A DNA stretch of 6,283 bases from an uncultured Alistipes sp. GTDB lineage: Bacteria; Bacteroidota; Bacteroidia; Bacteroidales; Rikenellaceae. Position 1 is the stretch's first letter; every line of letters begins with the position of its first letter. Shown here one piece after another: positions 1-5,742 of this stretch. The stretch spans positions 1 to 6,283 of the forward strand of contig CAJGDL010000097.1 in the NCBI GenBank assembly GCA_904502075.1. The letters are read 5' to 3'. The notes beneath the pieces were generated by a model. That model ran no database searches. It was not told where the DNA came from and worked only from the letters and a program-made list of their open reading frames with translations. Position numbers and translations under genes: made by a program.

Positions 1-2
1 CA

Positions 3-1187
3 CGCCAGATCGGTAGCTTCACGAAGTACACCCACTATGTCCCCTTCTACCGCTATTGCGGCGATGAGTCGGCCAACCTGCTCGATGGTATGCACCGTGC
101 CCTGCGCAACACGCTCACGCTCGATGCCGACTATGCGGCCGACCGCGGGCTCGAAACGGAGATTACCCTGGGCCTGGGTGCCGAGGTGATCCTCTACATG
201 CCCTCCACGATTGTCGGGGGCGGCCTCTCGGGAAGCGGCGGTTACGAGGGTCAGGATACCTACACGCTGAGCGAGTCGCGCCCGCTGGTGGTACGCATGA
301 AGGTGGTCGATCTGGTGAAAAACCCCTTGCAGGCCGAGGGTGACGAGGTCGATGCCTTTGCCGAGCAGAACGGTACGCTGAAGCCTGTGGAGAAGAGCGA
401 GCCCGAGACCTCTGCGATGCGCGGGGCCGAGGAGCCGCAGTATAACGACGGCTACGCCTGGCGCACGGCCAACGACACGATTCCGCAACTCTATATCCAC
501 CACACTTGGAAACCGACGACCGATCCGTCGAAGTTGCTCAACTACCGCAACACCTACCGTTCGTCGGTGGCCCCCTACAGCGACATGGCTCACCTCGATC
601 AACAGATCAACGAGGCGCTCTTGAAGCGTTTCGGCGAGGGAACCCTCGAGGGCGACTCGGTGAAGATCTCGGGTACGGCCAAGGTGTGGTATATCGGTCG
701 CTTCCTCGACGGCTTTATCTTCGATACGAACATCGACGAGGTGAAAAAACTTATCTACGGCAAGGTGGAGAAGGAGGGTCAGGCCATTTCGATCACCCCG
801 CAGACCGACAAGAAGAGCTATGTCGATTCGTGGTACTACTCGATCCCGCAGTTGCGCTACGGCCAGTGGGCCGCCGTGATCGGCACCTCGACCTACAACT
901 ACGGGGCCTTGGGCCAGGAGGGTGCCACCACGACCAACACCACCACGACGGGCTACGACCAGAGCTACTACGACATGATCAACTACTATAATTACATGAA
1001 CTCCTACTACGGGAACTCCTATTATGGTGGTTATTATGGCAACTACTACGACTACTACAACTACGGCTACTACAACAACTACTACTACGATAACTCGAAC
1101 ATCACGACGACGACCACGACGACCATCTCCACGGAGATCCAGTCCTATACGCCGCTCCTGTTCCAACTCTATATCGAAGAGAAATAA
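3..1187 (+). CDS. FKBP-type peptidyl-prolyl isomerase-like protein, two FKBP-like domains, 5'-truncated by window edge
   Basis: The frame is open from the first bases, so the true start lies upstream; the Met at 90 is probably internal. About 394 residues are visible. The last domain matches FKBP12 in order. It has VWYIGR (Tyr at 690), FIFD (Phe 720, Asp 723), SYVDSW (Trp 831), TYNYGALG (Tyr 900) and a final PLLFQLYIEE strand (Phe 1161). These correspond to FKBP12 Tyr26, Phe36, Asp37, Trp59, Tyr82 and Phe99, so the proline-binding pocket appears kept. Positions 75-317 look like the second half of an earlier FKBP domain (LLDG, then YMPSTIVGGG, then PLVVRMKVVDLV), joined by an acidic linker at about 320-470. 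The loop between TYNYGALG and the last strand carries a long Thr/Tyr/Asn/Gly insertion, annotated separately. Family knowledge suggests prolyl cis-trans isomerase or chaperone activity, probably in the envelope, but the signal peptide is outside the window. The FKBP call rests on motif order only. Confidence 0.72.
   Translation, partial: RQIGSFTKYTHYVPFYRYCGDESANLLDGMHRALRNTLTLDADYAADRGLETEITLGLGAEVILYMPSTIVGGGLSGSGGYEGQDTYTLSESRPLVVRMKVVDLVKNPLQAEGDEVDAFAEQNGTLKPVEKSEPETSAMRGAEEPQYNDGYAWRTANDTIPQLYIHHTWKPTTDPSKLLNYRNTYRSSVAPYSDMAHLDQQINEALLKRFGEGTLEGDSVKISGTAKVWYIGRFLDGFIFDTNIDEVKKLIYGKVEKEGQAISITPQTDKKSYVDSWYYSIPQLRYGQWAAVIGTSTYNYGALGQEGATTTNTTTTGYDQSYYDMINYYNYMNSYYGNSYYGGYYGNYYDYYNYGYYNNYYYDNSNITTTTTTTISTEIQSYTPLLFQLYIEEK
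927..1130 (+). other. Low-complexity Thr/Tyr/Asn/Gly-rich insertion inside the FKBP domain
   Basis: Between the AYG-like motif and the final beta strand of the FKBP domain there is a low-complexity segment of about 68 residues. It runs as a Thr tract (927-950), a 50-residue stretch (951-1100) in which 22 residues are Tyr, mostly as YY pairs separated by N, G, D or S, and a second tract of seven consecutive Thr (1104-1124). FKBP12 has only a short loop here, and so does the upstream FKBP-like domain of this protein. The DNA is made of TAC, AAC, GGC and ACC/ACG codons, so it is repetitive at base level and could vary in length by slippage. It may be prion-like or adhesive, but no function is shown. 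Confidence 0.8.
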
Positions 1188-1192
1188 CCCAA

Positions 1193-1223
1193 CCGGCACC
1201 TCCTATATATAAATAGGTGCCGG
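1193..1223 (+). terminator. Hairpin after the FKBP-like gene, possible weak terminator
   Basis: A perfect 9-base stem, CCGGCACCT (1193-1201) with AGGTGCCGG (1215-1223), encloses an AT-rich 13-base loop just after the stop codon at 1185-1187. It is followed by AAAACTG rather than a T-run, so it is not a classical intrinsic terminator. It may mark an RNA 3' end or an mRNA-stability boundary before the next gene. An AT-rich promoter role for the loop is also possible, but no TAnnTTTG box is evident. Confidence 0.4.
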
Positions 1224-1244
1224 AAAACTGACGAACCCTGCCTT

Positions 1245-2249
1245 ATGCGAAGAATACTCCTTCTCCTCTCGTTGCTCCTCTTCGGAGGAGCCACGCTCTT
1301 GGCCCAAGAACTGACGGTCAAGACCTTCGAACAGCGCACGAGGGATCTCACGGCCAAGGTAAAGCCGCGTACCGCACCGGTCAATGGCGACCCCTGCGCC
1401 TTGGTGCGTGTGCAGGTGGCTGCTCCCAATTGTGTCTTCGAGGGAAGTTACATTGTGGGCGAGGTGGAGCAGGGCTTTGGTGAATACCTGGTCTACATGG
1501 CCAAGGGGGCGCGTAATCTGCGTATTGCCCACCCCGACTTTTTGTTTACACCCCTCGATTTTACCTTTCCCGAGCCCCTGGAGGGCAACCTCACCTACGC
1601 CCTGATCCTGGAGGTGCCCGTCTATACCCACTATGCCGAGATTGTGGAGCAGCAGAGCCAACGGGCGAAGCCCTCGACGACACAAACCCTACCCGCCAAA
1701 ACGGTCTCGCAAGCCAAGGTGTGGCAGGTGGGCGATTACTACAACGAGAACGGCAAAGAGGGGGTCGTCTTTTGGGTGGATGAGAGCGGCCGGCACGGCA
1801 AAATCGTCAGCATGACGGAGTCGAGTTCGAGATTCCAGTGGTCCTCGGATAAGAAGGAGCAGAGGCGACTGATCGGTGCCGATAACAAAACGGATGGGGC
1901 AAAGAATATGGCCGTAGTAAGAAAAATATACGGTTGGCAATCCAAGTACCCCGCCTTCAGGTGGTGTGCCGATTTGGGCGAGGGGTGGTACCTGCCGGCC
2001 ATTGAGGAGTTGAAAATTTTTACCTTGGATGATGCGGTGCACAATAAGGTGAATCGCACCTTATCGCAGCACGGCGGAAAGCCTTTGGCAAAGATGAGGG
2101 GTGTTTATTGGTATTATTGGTCTTCGACGGAATCTCCCTATGAATATGGAGGATATGTTTGTGCGTGGCTTGTCAATATGAGCAATGGCGACACCCGCAA
2201 TGGCAATAAGCACGTCAACGGCTATGTGCGTGCTGTCTCCGCTTTTTAA
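1245..2249 (+). CDS. Secreted PEGA-like/DUF1566 (FISUMP-like) protein
   Basis: A complete 334-residue protein. Residues 1-20 form a signal peptide (MRR, then a Leu-rich core, then TLLA) with likely cleavage before Gln21, which supports this start; no Shine-Dalgarno is visible. Residues about 48-126 resemble a PEGA-like beta domain (ALVRVQV, VYMAKGARNLRIAHPDF, LTYALILEVP). A Ser/Thr/Gln-rich linker follows, and from about residue 157 the sequence has the hallmarks of Bacteroidales DUF1566 proteins: VWQVGDYYNENGKEGVVFW, RHGKIVSM, KYPAFRWCADLGEGWYLPA (Trp248), YWSSTE (291-296) and a terminal VRAVSAF. DUF1566/FISUMP domains are regarded as C-type-lectin-like folds, so ligand binding at the cell surface or in the periplasm is plausible; the ligand is unknown. 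GC falls along the gene (my count: 37 of 60 at 1381-1440, 22 of 60 at 2101-2160), hinting that the 3' domain has a separate history. Two terminators follow the stop. Confidence 0.85.
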   Translation: MRRILLLLSLLLFGGATLLAQELTVKTFEQRTRDLTAKVKPRTAPVNGDPCALVRVQVAAPNCVFEGSYIVGEVEQGFGEYLVYMAKGARNLRIAHPDFLFTPLDFTFPEPLEGNLTYALILEVPVYTHYAEIVEQQSQRAKPSTTQTLPAKTVSQAKVWQVGDYYNENGKEGVVFWVDESGRHGKIVSMTESSSRFQWSSDKKEQRRLIGADNKTDGAKNMAVVRKIYGWQSKYPAFRWCADLGEGWYLPAIEELKIFTLDDAVHNKVNRTLSQHGGKPLAKMRGVYWYYWSSTESPYEYGGYVCAWLVNMSNGDTRNGNKHVNGYVRAVSAF

Positions 2250-2269
2250 TATTTAGGCTTTTGGCTTTG

Positions 2270-2296
2270 GGTTCGGGTGTCGCCCGAACCTTTTTT
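2270..2296 (+). terminator. Intrinsic terminator after the DUF1566 gene (first of two)
   Basis: The 8-base stem GGTTCGGG (2270-2277) with CCCGAACC (2283-2290) has a small loop closed by a T-G wobble and is followed directly by six T (2291-2296). It lies 21 bases after the stop codon of the DUF1566 gene. Confidence 0.9.
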
Positions 2297-2300
2297 CTTT

Positions 2301-2334
2301 CATGCCCTGCCGGGAGGCAGGGCGTGGTTTTTTT
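2301..2334 (+). terminator. Second, tandem intrinsic terminator
   Basis: The stem CATGCCCTGCC (2301-2311) pairs with GGCAGGGCGTG (2316-2326) over 11 bases including one T-G wobble. It has a GGGA loop and is followed by G and then seven T (2328-2334). It lies four bases after the first terminator's T-run, so readthrough into the repeat region and guaB should be very low. Confidence 0.9.
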
Positions 2335-2358
2335 AGAGGGGTGGGAGGTTAGGGAGGA

Positions 2359-2439
2359 GGGAGTTATGGGAATTGTGGGAGTTGTGGGAGTTGTGGGAAT
2401 TGTGGGAATTGTGGGAATTGTGGGAATTATGGGAGATAT
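2359..2439 (+). repeat. Tandem 9-base G-rich repeat array (GGGAATTGT type)
   Basis: Eight direct 9-base units run from 2359 to 2430: GGGAGTTAT, GGGAATTGT, GGGAGTTGT twice, GGGAATTGT three times, GGGAATTAT. A degenerate ninth unit, GGGAGATAT, runs to 2439. Variation is limited to positions 5 and 8 of the unit (A/G) in the eight good copies. Each unit begins with GGG, giving nine GGG tracts with 6-base spacers, which fits the G3N1-7 quadruplex rule on the + strand. The array can be read as a Gly-Ile-Val repeat in one frame, but it lacks credible coding context. Copy number is likely to vary between strains. Confidence 0.92.
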
Positions 2440-2475
2440 ACACTAAAATTCCTATACCTCCTACACCTCCCATAA
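2427..2475. repeat. Inverted repeat closing the 9-base array
   Basis: TTATGGGAG (2427-2435), the junction of the last two array units, is perfectly complementary to CTCCCATAA (2467-2475). The right side (2451-2476) continues as C-rich near-9-base units, CCTATACCT, CCTACACCT and CCCATAACA, so it looks like a short inverted, degenerate relative of the G-rich array. The loop is 31 bases and there is no T-run after the stem, so it is not a terminator. Confidence 0.65.
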
Positions 2476-2490
2476 CAAAATGCAAGCGTT

Positions 2491-2602
2491 AGGGGCATTA
2501 AGGGTAATAGGGGCAATAGGGGAGAGGATTACTGAAGAATAATACCGAAGAATTTACCCATCGAACATAACCACCATCACCGCTAATGCCCCTATTGCCC
2601 CT
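2491..2602. repeat. Inverted G/C-rich repeats upstream of guaB
   Basis: AGGGGCAATAGGGG (2509-2522) is perfectly complementary to CCCCTATTGCCCCT (2589-2602), 14 bases. AGGGGCATTA (2491-2500) is perfectly complementary to TAATGCCCCT (2584-2593), 10 bases. The right arm therefore carries both left-arm units in the reverse order and overlapping, so the two pairings exclude each other. The 61 bases between the arms (2523-2583) show no gene or clear signal. There is no transposase and no flanking duplication that I can see. It may be a small non-autonomous repeat or a relic of inverted 9-base arrays. Confidence 0.75.
2492..2522 (+). other. Putative G-quadruplex motif
   Basis: Four G-runs, GGGG (2492-2495), GGG (2502-2504), GGGG (2510-2513) and GGGG (2519-2522), are separated by loops of 6, 5 and 5 bases, which meets the canonical G3N1-7 pattern. 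The units GGGGCATTA, AGGGTAATA and GGGGCAATA again approximate a 9-base period, like the array at 2359-2439 but with a different unit. This lies about 215 bases before the guaB start. Formation in cells is inference. Confidence 0.55.
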
Positions 2603-2666
2603 TTTCCTAATTTTGAATTCCCCGTTGCATTGGGCGAAAACCGCAGCGTGTAAAAAAAATCGCGAC

Positions 2667-2689
2667 TTTCCCCGCCAAAATGGCGGAAA
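2667..2689. promoter_or_regulatory. Palindrome overlapping the guaB -33 region, candidate operator
   Basis: CCGCCA (2672-2677), AAA, TGGCGG (2681-2686) is a perfect 6-base inverted repeat with a 3-base spacer. The symmetry extends outward to TTTCC and GGAAA if two extra C on the left side are skipped. It ends 19 bases before the -7 box, exactly where the -33 element of a Bacteroidota promoter should lie, and no better TTTG box is present there. An operator for a purine-responsive or other repressor would fit this place, but no regulator is identifiable from the sequence. Confidence 0.45.
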
Positions 2690-2705
2690 TGTCGAAAATT
2701 TTCAC

Positions 2706-2713
2706 TACTTTTG
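2706..2713 (+). promoter_or_regulatory. guaB promoter, -7 box of Bacteroidota type
   Basis: TACTTTTG is an exact match to the Bacteroides -7 consensus TAnnTTTG. Transcription would start a few bases downstream, near 2719-2722, giving a leader of only about 17-20 bases (containing CAAAAACCC) before the ATG at 2739. No Shine-Dalgarno sequence is present, which is usual in this phylum. The poly-A tract at 2652-2659 could act as an upstream element. Confidence 0.7.
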
Positions 2714-2738
2714 CGGGCAACAAAAACCCTTTAGATCT

Positions 2739-4217
2739 ATGTCGTTTATCAATGAAAGGGTGCAGACCGAAGGACTGACTTTTGACGATGTCCTGCTCGT
2801 ACCCGCCTATTCGGAAGTGTTGCCGCGTGAGGTTTCTCTGCGTTCGCGTTTCTCCAGAAACATCTATCTCAATGTGCCCATTGTGTCCGCCGCCATGGAT
2901 ACGGTGACCGAGGCTCCTTTGGCCATCGCCCTTGCCCGTGAGGGAGGTATCGGCGTGATTCACAAGAATATGACCATTGCCGAGCAGGCAGCCCATGTCC
3001 GCAAGGTGAAGCGTGCCGAGAACGGCATGATCTACGATCCGGTTACCATCTCGAAGCTCAACACCGTAGCCGATGCCCTCGACCTGATGCGCGAGAACAA
3101 GATCGGCGGTATTCCGGTGGTGGATGGCGAGAAGCACCTGATCGGTATCGTTACGAACCGTGACCTGCGCTTCCAGCGCGACATGGATCGCAAGATCGAG
3201 GAGGTGATGACTCCGGGCGACCGTCTCATCACGACCCACAACCCCGAGTTGGCCTACGCCGCTGAGGTGCTCTTGAACAACAAGATCGAGAAGCTGCCCG
3301 TGGTGGATGAGGAGAACCACCTGCTGGGTCTGATCACCTACAAGGATATCACCAAGGTGCAGGATCACCCCAATGCCTGCAAGGACGAGAAGGGTCGTCT
3401 GCGCGTAGCGGCCGGTGTGGGTGTAACGCCCGATGCCATGGAGCGCGTGAAGGCCCTCGTCGACGAGGATGTCGATGCCGTAGTCTTGGACTCGGCCCAC
3501 GGCCACTCGCGCAACATCGTCGAGCTCTTGAAGAAGATCAAGGCCACCTATCCCTCGCTGGATGTGGTGGTTGGTAATATCGCCACGGCCGAGGCCGCCA
3601 AGTATCTGGTGGAGAATGGTGCCGACGGTGTGAAGGTGGGTATCGGCCCCGGTTCGATCTGCACCACGCGTATCATCGCCGGTGTGGGTGTGCCCCAGCT
3701 GACGGCTATCTACGATGCGGCCAACGCCATCAAGGGCTCGGGGGTTCCCGTGATTGCCGACGGTGGTCTGCGCTACTCGGGCGACCTGGTGAAGGCCCTG
3801 GCTGCCGGTGGCGACTGCGTGATGATCGGTTCGATGTTTGCCGGTACGGAGGAGGCTCCGGGCGAGACCATCATCTACAACGGCCGTAAGTTCAAGAGCT
3901 ATCGCGGCATGGGTTCGATTGACGCCATGAAGGCCGGTTCGGCCGACCGCTACTTCCAGAAGGGCTGCGAGGGCAATATCAACAAACTCGTTCCCGAGGG
4001 TATCGTGGCGCGTGTCCCCTTCAAGGGTGCGCTCAGCGAGACGGTATTCCAACTCGTGGGAGGTATTCGCTCGGGTATGGGCTACTGCGGTGCCAAGGAT
4101 ATTCCCACCCTGCAGCAGGCCAAGTTTACCCGCATCACGGCTTCGGGTATGAACGAGAGCCACCCGCACGATGTGGCCATCACGCGTGAGGCTCCCAACT
4201 ATTCGAGCGAACGATAA
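2739..4217 (+). CDS. guaB: Inosine-5'-monophosphate dehydrogenase
   Basis: A complete IMP dehydrogenase of 492 residues, the usual bacterial length. It oxidises IMP to XMP with NAD+ in the cytoplasm, the first committed step of GMP synthesis. The frame is open further upstream, but the start at 2739 is chosen because MSFINERVQTEGLTFDDVLL is the family N-terminus and the promoter box lies just before it. The two CBS domains (Bateman module) span about residues 97-215, inserted in the catalytic barrel. The catalytic loop GIGPGSICTTR has its nucleophile at Cys308. FADGG-type phosphate binding is seen as ADGGLRYSGD, followed by GSMFAGTEEAPGE. YRGMGS and the Arg404-Tyr405 pair lie exactly 96 residues after the Cys, as in E. 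coli (305 and 401). The flap reads LVPEGIVARVPFKG. All key residues are present. It is transcribed alone, with its own promoter and terminator. Confidence 0.98.
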   Translation: MSFINERVQTEGLTFDDVLLVPAYSEVLPREVSLRSRFSRNIYLNVPIVSAAMDTVTEAPLAIALAREGGIGVIHKNMTIAEQAAHVRKVKRAENGMIYDPVTISKLNTVADALDLMRENKIGGIPVVDGEKHLIGIVTNRDLRFQRDMDRKIEEVMTPGDRLITTHNPELAYAAEVLLNNKIEKLPVVDEENHLLGLITYKDITKVQDHPNACKDEKGRLRVAAGVGVTPDAMERVKALVDEDVDAVVLDSAHGHSRNIVELLKKIKATYPSLDVVVGNIATAEAAKYLVENGADGVKVGIGPGSICTTRIIAGVGVPQLTAIYDAANAIKGSGVPVIADGGLRYSGDLVKALAAGGDCVMIGSMFAGTEEAPGETIIYNGRKFKSYRGMGSIDAMKAGSADRYFQKGCEGNINKLVPEGIVARVPFKGALSETVFQLVGGIRSGMGYCGAKDIPTLQQAKFTRITASGMNESHPHDVAITREAPNYSSER

Positions 4218-4240
4218 AAAACGATAACGATCTATGGAAT

Positions 4241-4303
4241 CTGCACTCAACACCTCGGTCTGGCCCTCGCTTGTGGCATGCCGTGGGTTGAGTGCGGTTT
4301 TTT
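4241..4303 (+). terminator. guaB intrinsic terminator
   Basis: GCACTCAAC (4243-4251) pairs perfectly with GTTGAGTGC (4287-4295). C4241-G4297 and a T-G wobble extend this to 11 bases, and six T follow (4298-4303). The 35-base interior can fold further (CGG with CCG). It starts 24 bases after the guaB stop and separates guaB from guaA transcriptionally. Confidence 0.88.
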
Positions 4304-4306
4304 AAT

Positions 4307-4331
4307 CCCTCCGCCCCGAAGGGGGAGAGGG
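4307..4331. repeat. Small imperfect hairpin in the guaB-guaA gap
   Basis: CCCTC-CG-CCCC, a short GAA loop, then GGGG-GA-GAGGG folds as an imperfect stem with a two-base internal mismatch. No T-run follows. It could be a short intergenic palindromic repeat or part of the guaA promoter region. Its function is unknown. Confidence 0.4.
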
Positions 4332-4345
4332 TGAATAGGATTCGA

Positions 4346-4389
4346 TAATTTCCAAAACCAAGCGTCTAAAAATCTAAAAAACGAGAAAT
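4346..4389 (+). promoter_or_regulatory. guaA A-rich leader with weak -7-like box
   Basis: TAATTTCC (4346-4353) matches six of eight positions of TAnnTTTG, 36 bases before the guaA ATG. No convincing -33 element is visible. The following CTAAAAATCTAAAAAACG (4366-4383) is A-rich without Shine-Dalgarno, as is common for translated leaders in Bacteroidota. A promoter somewhere in 4304-4370 is expected, because a strong terminator closes the guaB transcript. Confidence 0.35.
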
Positions 4390-5697
4390 ATGAAACAGGA
4401 CATGATTGTAATCCTCGACTTGGGCAGCCACGAAAATACGGTGTTGGCCCGTGCTATCCGTGATCTGGGTGTCTACAGCGAGATCTATCCCCACGACATC
4501 ACGGCCGAGGAGCTCAAGGCCCTTCCCAATGTAAAGGGCGTGATTATCAACGGCGGCCCCAATAATGTGATCGACGGCGTAGCCATCGACGTGCTGCCCG
4601 AGATCTACGAGGCAGGCTATCCCGTGATGGCTGCCGGCCACGACAAGGCCCTCTGCGAGGTGAAGTTGCCGCAGTTTACCGACGACATGGAGGCCATCAA
4701 GGCCGCTGTCAAGTCGTTCGTCTTCGAGACTTGCCAAGCCGAGGCCAACTGGAACATGAAGAACTTTGTGGCCGATCAGATCGAGTTGGTGCGCCGTCAG
4801 GTAGGCGACCGCAAGGTGCTGCTGGCCCTCTCGGGTGGTGTCGATTCGTCGGTGGTGGCCGCGCTGTTGCTGAAGGCCATTGGCGATAAGTTGGTTTGTG
4901 TCCATGTGAACCACGGCCTAATGCGCAAGGGTGAGTCGGAGGATGTGGTTGAGGTATTCCGCAACCAACTCAATGCCAACCTGGTCTATGTCGATGCTAC
5001 GGATCGCTTCTTGGGTAAGCTCGAGGGTGTAGAGGAGCCCGAGCAGAAGCGCAAGATCATCGGTGGTGAGTTCATCCGTGTCTTCGAGGAGGAGGCCCGC
5101 AAATTGGACGGCATCGACTTCCTGGGTCAGGGTACGATCTATCCCGATATCGTGGAGAGTGGTACCAAGACCGCCAAGATGGTGAAGTCGCACCACAACG
5201 TGGGTGGTCTGCCCGAGGATCTGCAGTTTGAGCTTGTGGAGCCTCTGCGCCAGCTCTTCAAGGACGAGGTGCGTGCCTGCGGCTTGGAGCTCGGTTTGCC
5301 CTACGACATGGTCTATCGTCAGCCCTTCCCGGGCCCCGGTCTGGGTGTGCGTTGCCTGGGTGCCATCACGCGCGACCGCCTGGAGGCTGTGCGTGAGTCG
5401 GATGCTATCCTGCGCGAGGAGTTCAAACTCGCCGGCCTCGACAAGACAGTTTGGCAGTACTTCACCGTGGTTCCCGACTTCAAGTCGGTGGGCGTGCGCG
5501 ACAATGCCCGCTCCTACGACTGGCCGGTGATCATCCGTGCCGTCAATACGGTGGATGCCATGACCGCAACGATTGAGACCATCGACTGGCCTATCCTGCA
5601 GAAGATCACCGACCGCATCCTCAAGGAGGTGAAGGGCGTGAATCGTGTCTGCTACGATATGTCGCCGAAGCCTTCGGCCACGATCGAGTGGGAGTAG
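4390..5697 (+). CDS. guaA: GMP synthase with shortened, apparently inactive glutaminase domain
   Basis: A continuous 435-residue GMP synthase (XMP + ATP + amino donor to GMP), against roughly 505-525 residues in usual two-domain GuaA. The ATP-pyrophosphatase part is complete: P-loop SGGVDSS at 148-154 (about 235-241 in E. coli), HVNHGLMRKGE, GQGTIYPDIVESG, KSHHNVGGLP, the dimerisation motif FPGPGLGVR, and the C-terminus KPSATIEWE. The N-terminal amidotransferase keeps LDLGSHEN (usual LDFGSQYT) and IINGGP, but the nucleophile elbow GICYG is replaced by AAGHD (81-85), with Gly83 where the Cys should be. The next roughly 85 residues, including the FHPE His-Glu, are missing. The sequence joins KLPQFTDD (92-99) to the normal boundary FETCQAEANW (112-121). 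No frameshift or stop is visible and codon use is like guaB, so this appears to be a functional gene. I infer an ammonia-dependent enzyme, or one served by a separate glutaminase. Confidence 0.95.
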   Translation: MKQDMIVILDLGSHENTVLARAIRDLGVYSEIYPHDITAEELKALPNVKGVIINGGPNNVIDGVAIDVLPEIYEAGYPVMAAGHDKALCEVKLPQFTDDMEAIKAAVKSFVFETCQAEANWNMKNFVADQIELVRRQVGDRKVLLALSGGVDSSVVAALLLKAIGDKLVCVHVNHGLMRKGESEDVVEVFRNQLNANLVYVDATDRFLGKLEGVEEPEQKRKIIGGEFIRVFEEEARKLDGIDFLGQGTIYPDIVESGTKTAKMVKSHHNVGGLPEDLQFELVEPLRQLFKDEVRACGLELGLPYDMVYRQPFPGPGLGVRCLGAITRDRLEAVRESDAILREEFKLAGLDKTVWQYFTVVPDFKSVGVRDNARSYDWPVIIRAVNTVDAMTATIETIDWPILQKITDRILKEVKGVNRVCYDMSPKPSATIEWE

Positions 5698-5742
5698 TCG
5701 GATTGTGATACGGGGCGGGGGTCTGCTGCCTCCAGCCCATGA

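Noticed and set aside
2261..2446. Open frame of 61 codons over the terminators and the 9-base array (Gly-Ile/Val repeats).
   Set aside because: It contains both terminators and a simple repeat, and has no start context or family-like sequence. The period of 9 keeps a frame open by itself.
2339..2602. CRISPR array or insertion sequence in the repeat-rich gap.
   Set aside because: The units are 9 bases without spacers, and no transposase, terminal duplication or cas gene is visible.
2586..2738. 51-codon N-terminal extension of guaB.
   Set aside because: It runs through the inverted repeat, the palindrome and the promoter box, and the conserved IMP dehydrogenase N-terminus begins at the ATG at 2739.
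2714..2738. Guanine or other purine riboswitch in the guaB leader.
   Set aside because: The predicted leader is only about 20 bases and contains no aptamer-like fold. The guaA leader also lacks the conserved purine aptamer loops.
2607..4253. Long 548-codon minus-strand frame opposite guaB.
   Set aside because: It is a mirror of guaB codon bias with no recognisable motifs. Such long antisense frames are usual in GC-rich genes.
4234..4305. A 23-codon open frame overlapping the guaB terminator, starting 17 bases after the guaB stop and ending in the T-run; could be a leader peptide for guaA attenuation.
   Set aside because: Its codons are simply the terminator stem and loop, there is no ribosome-binding context, and there is no run of regulatory codons. 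The overlap is best explained as chance.
4390..5697. guaA as a pseudogene caused by a recent internal deletion.
   Set aside because: The frame is intact, the ATPase and dimerisation motifs are all kept, and several residues around the lost cysteine have changed too (AAGHD, SHEN). This points to older, tolerated remodelling rather than a fresh lesion.
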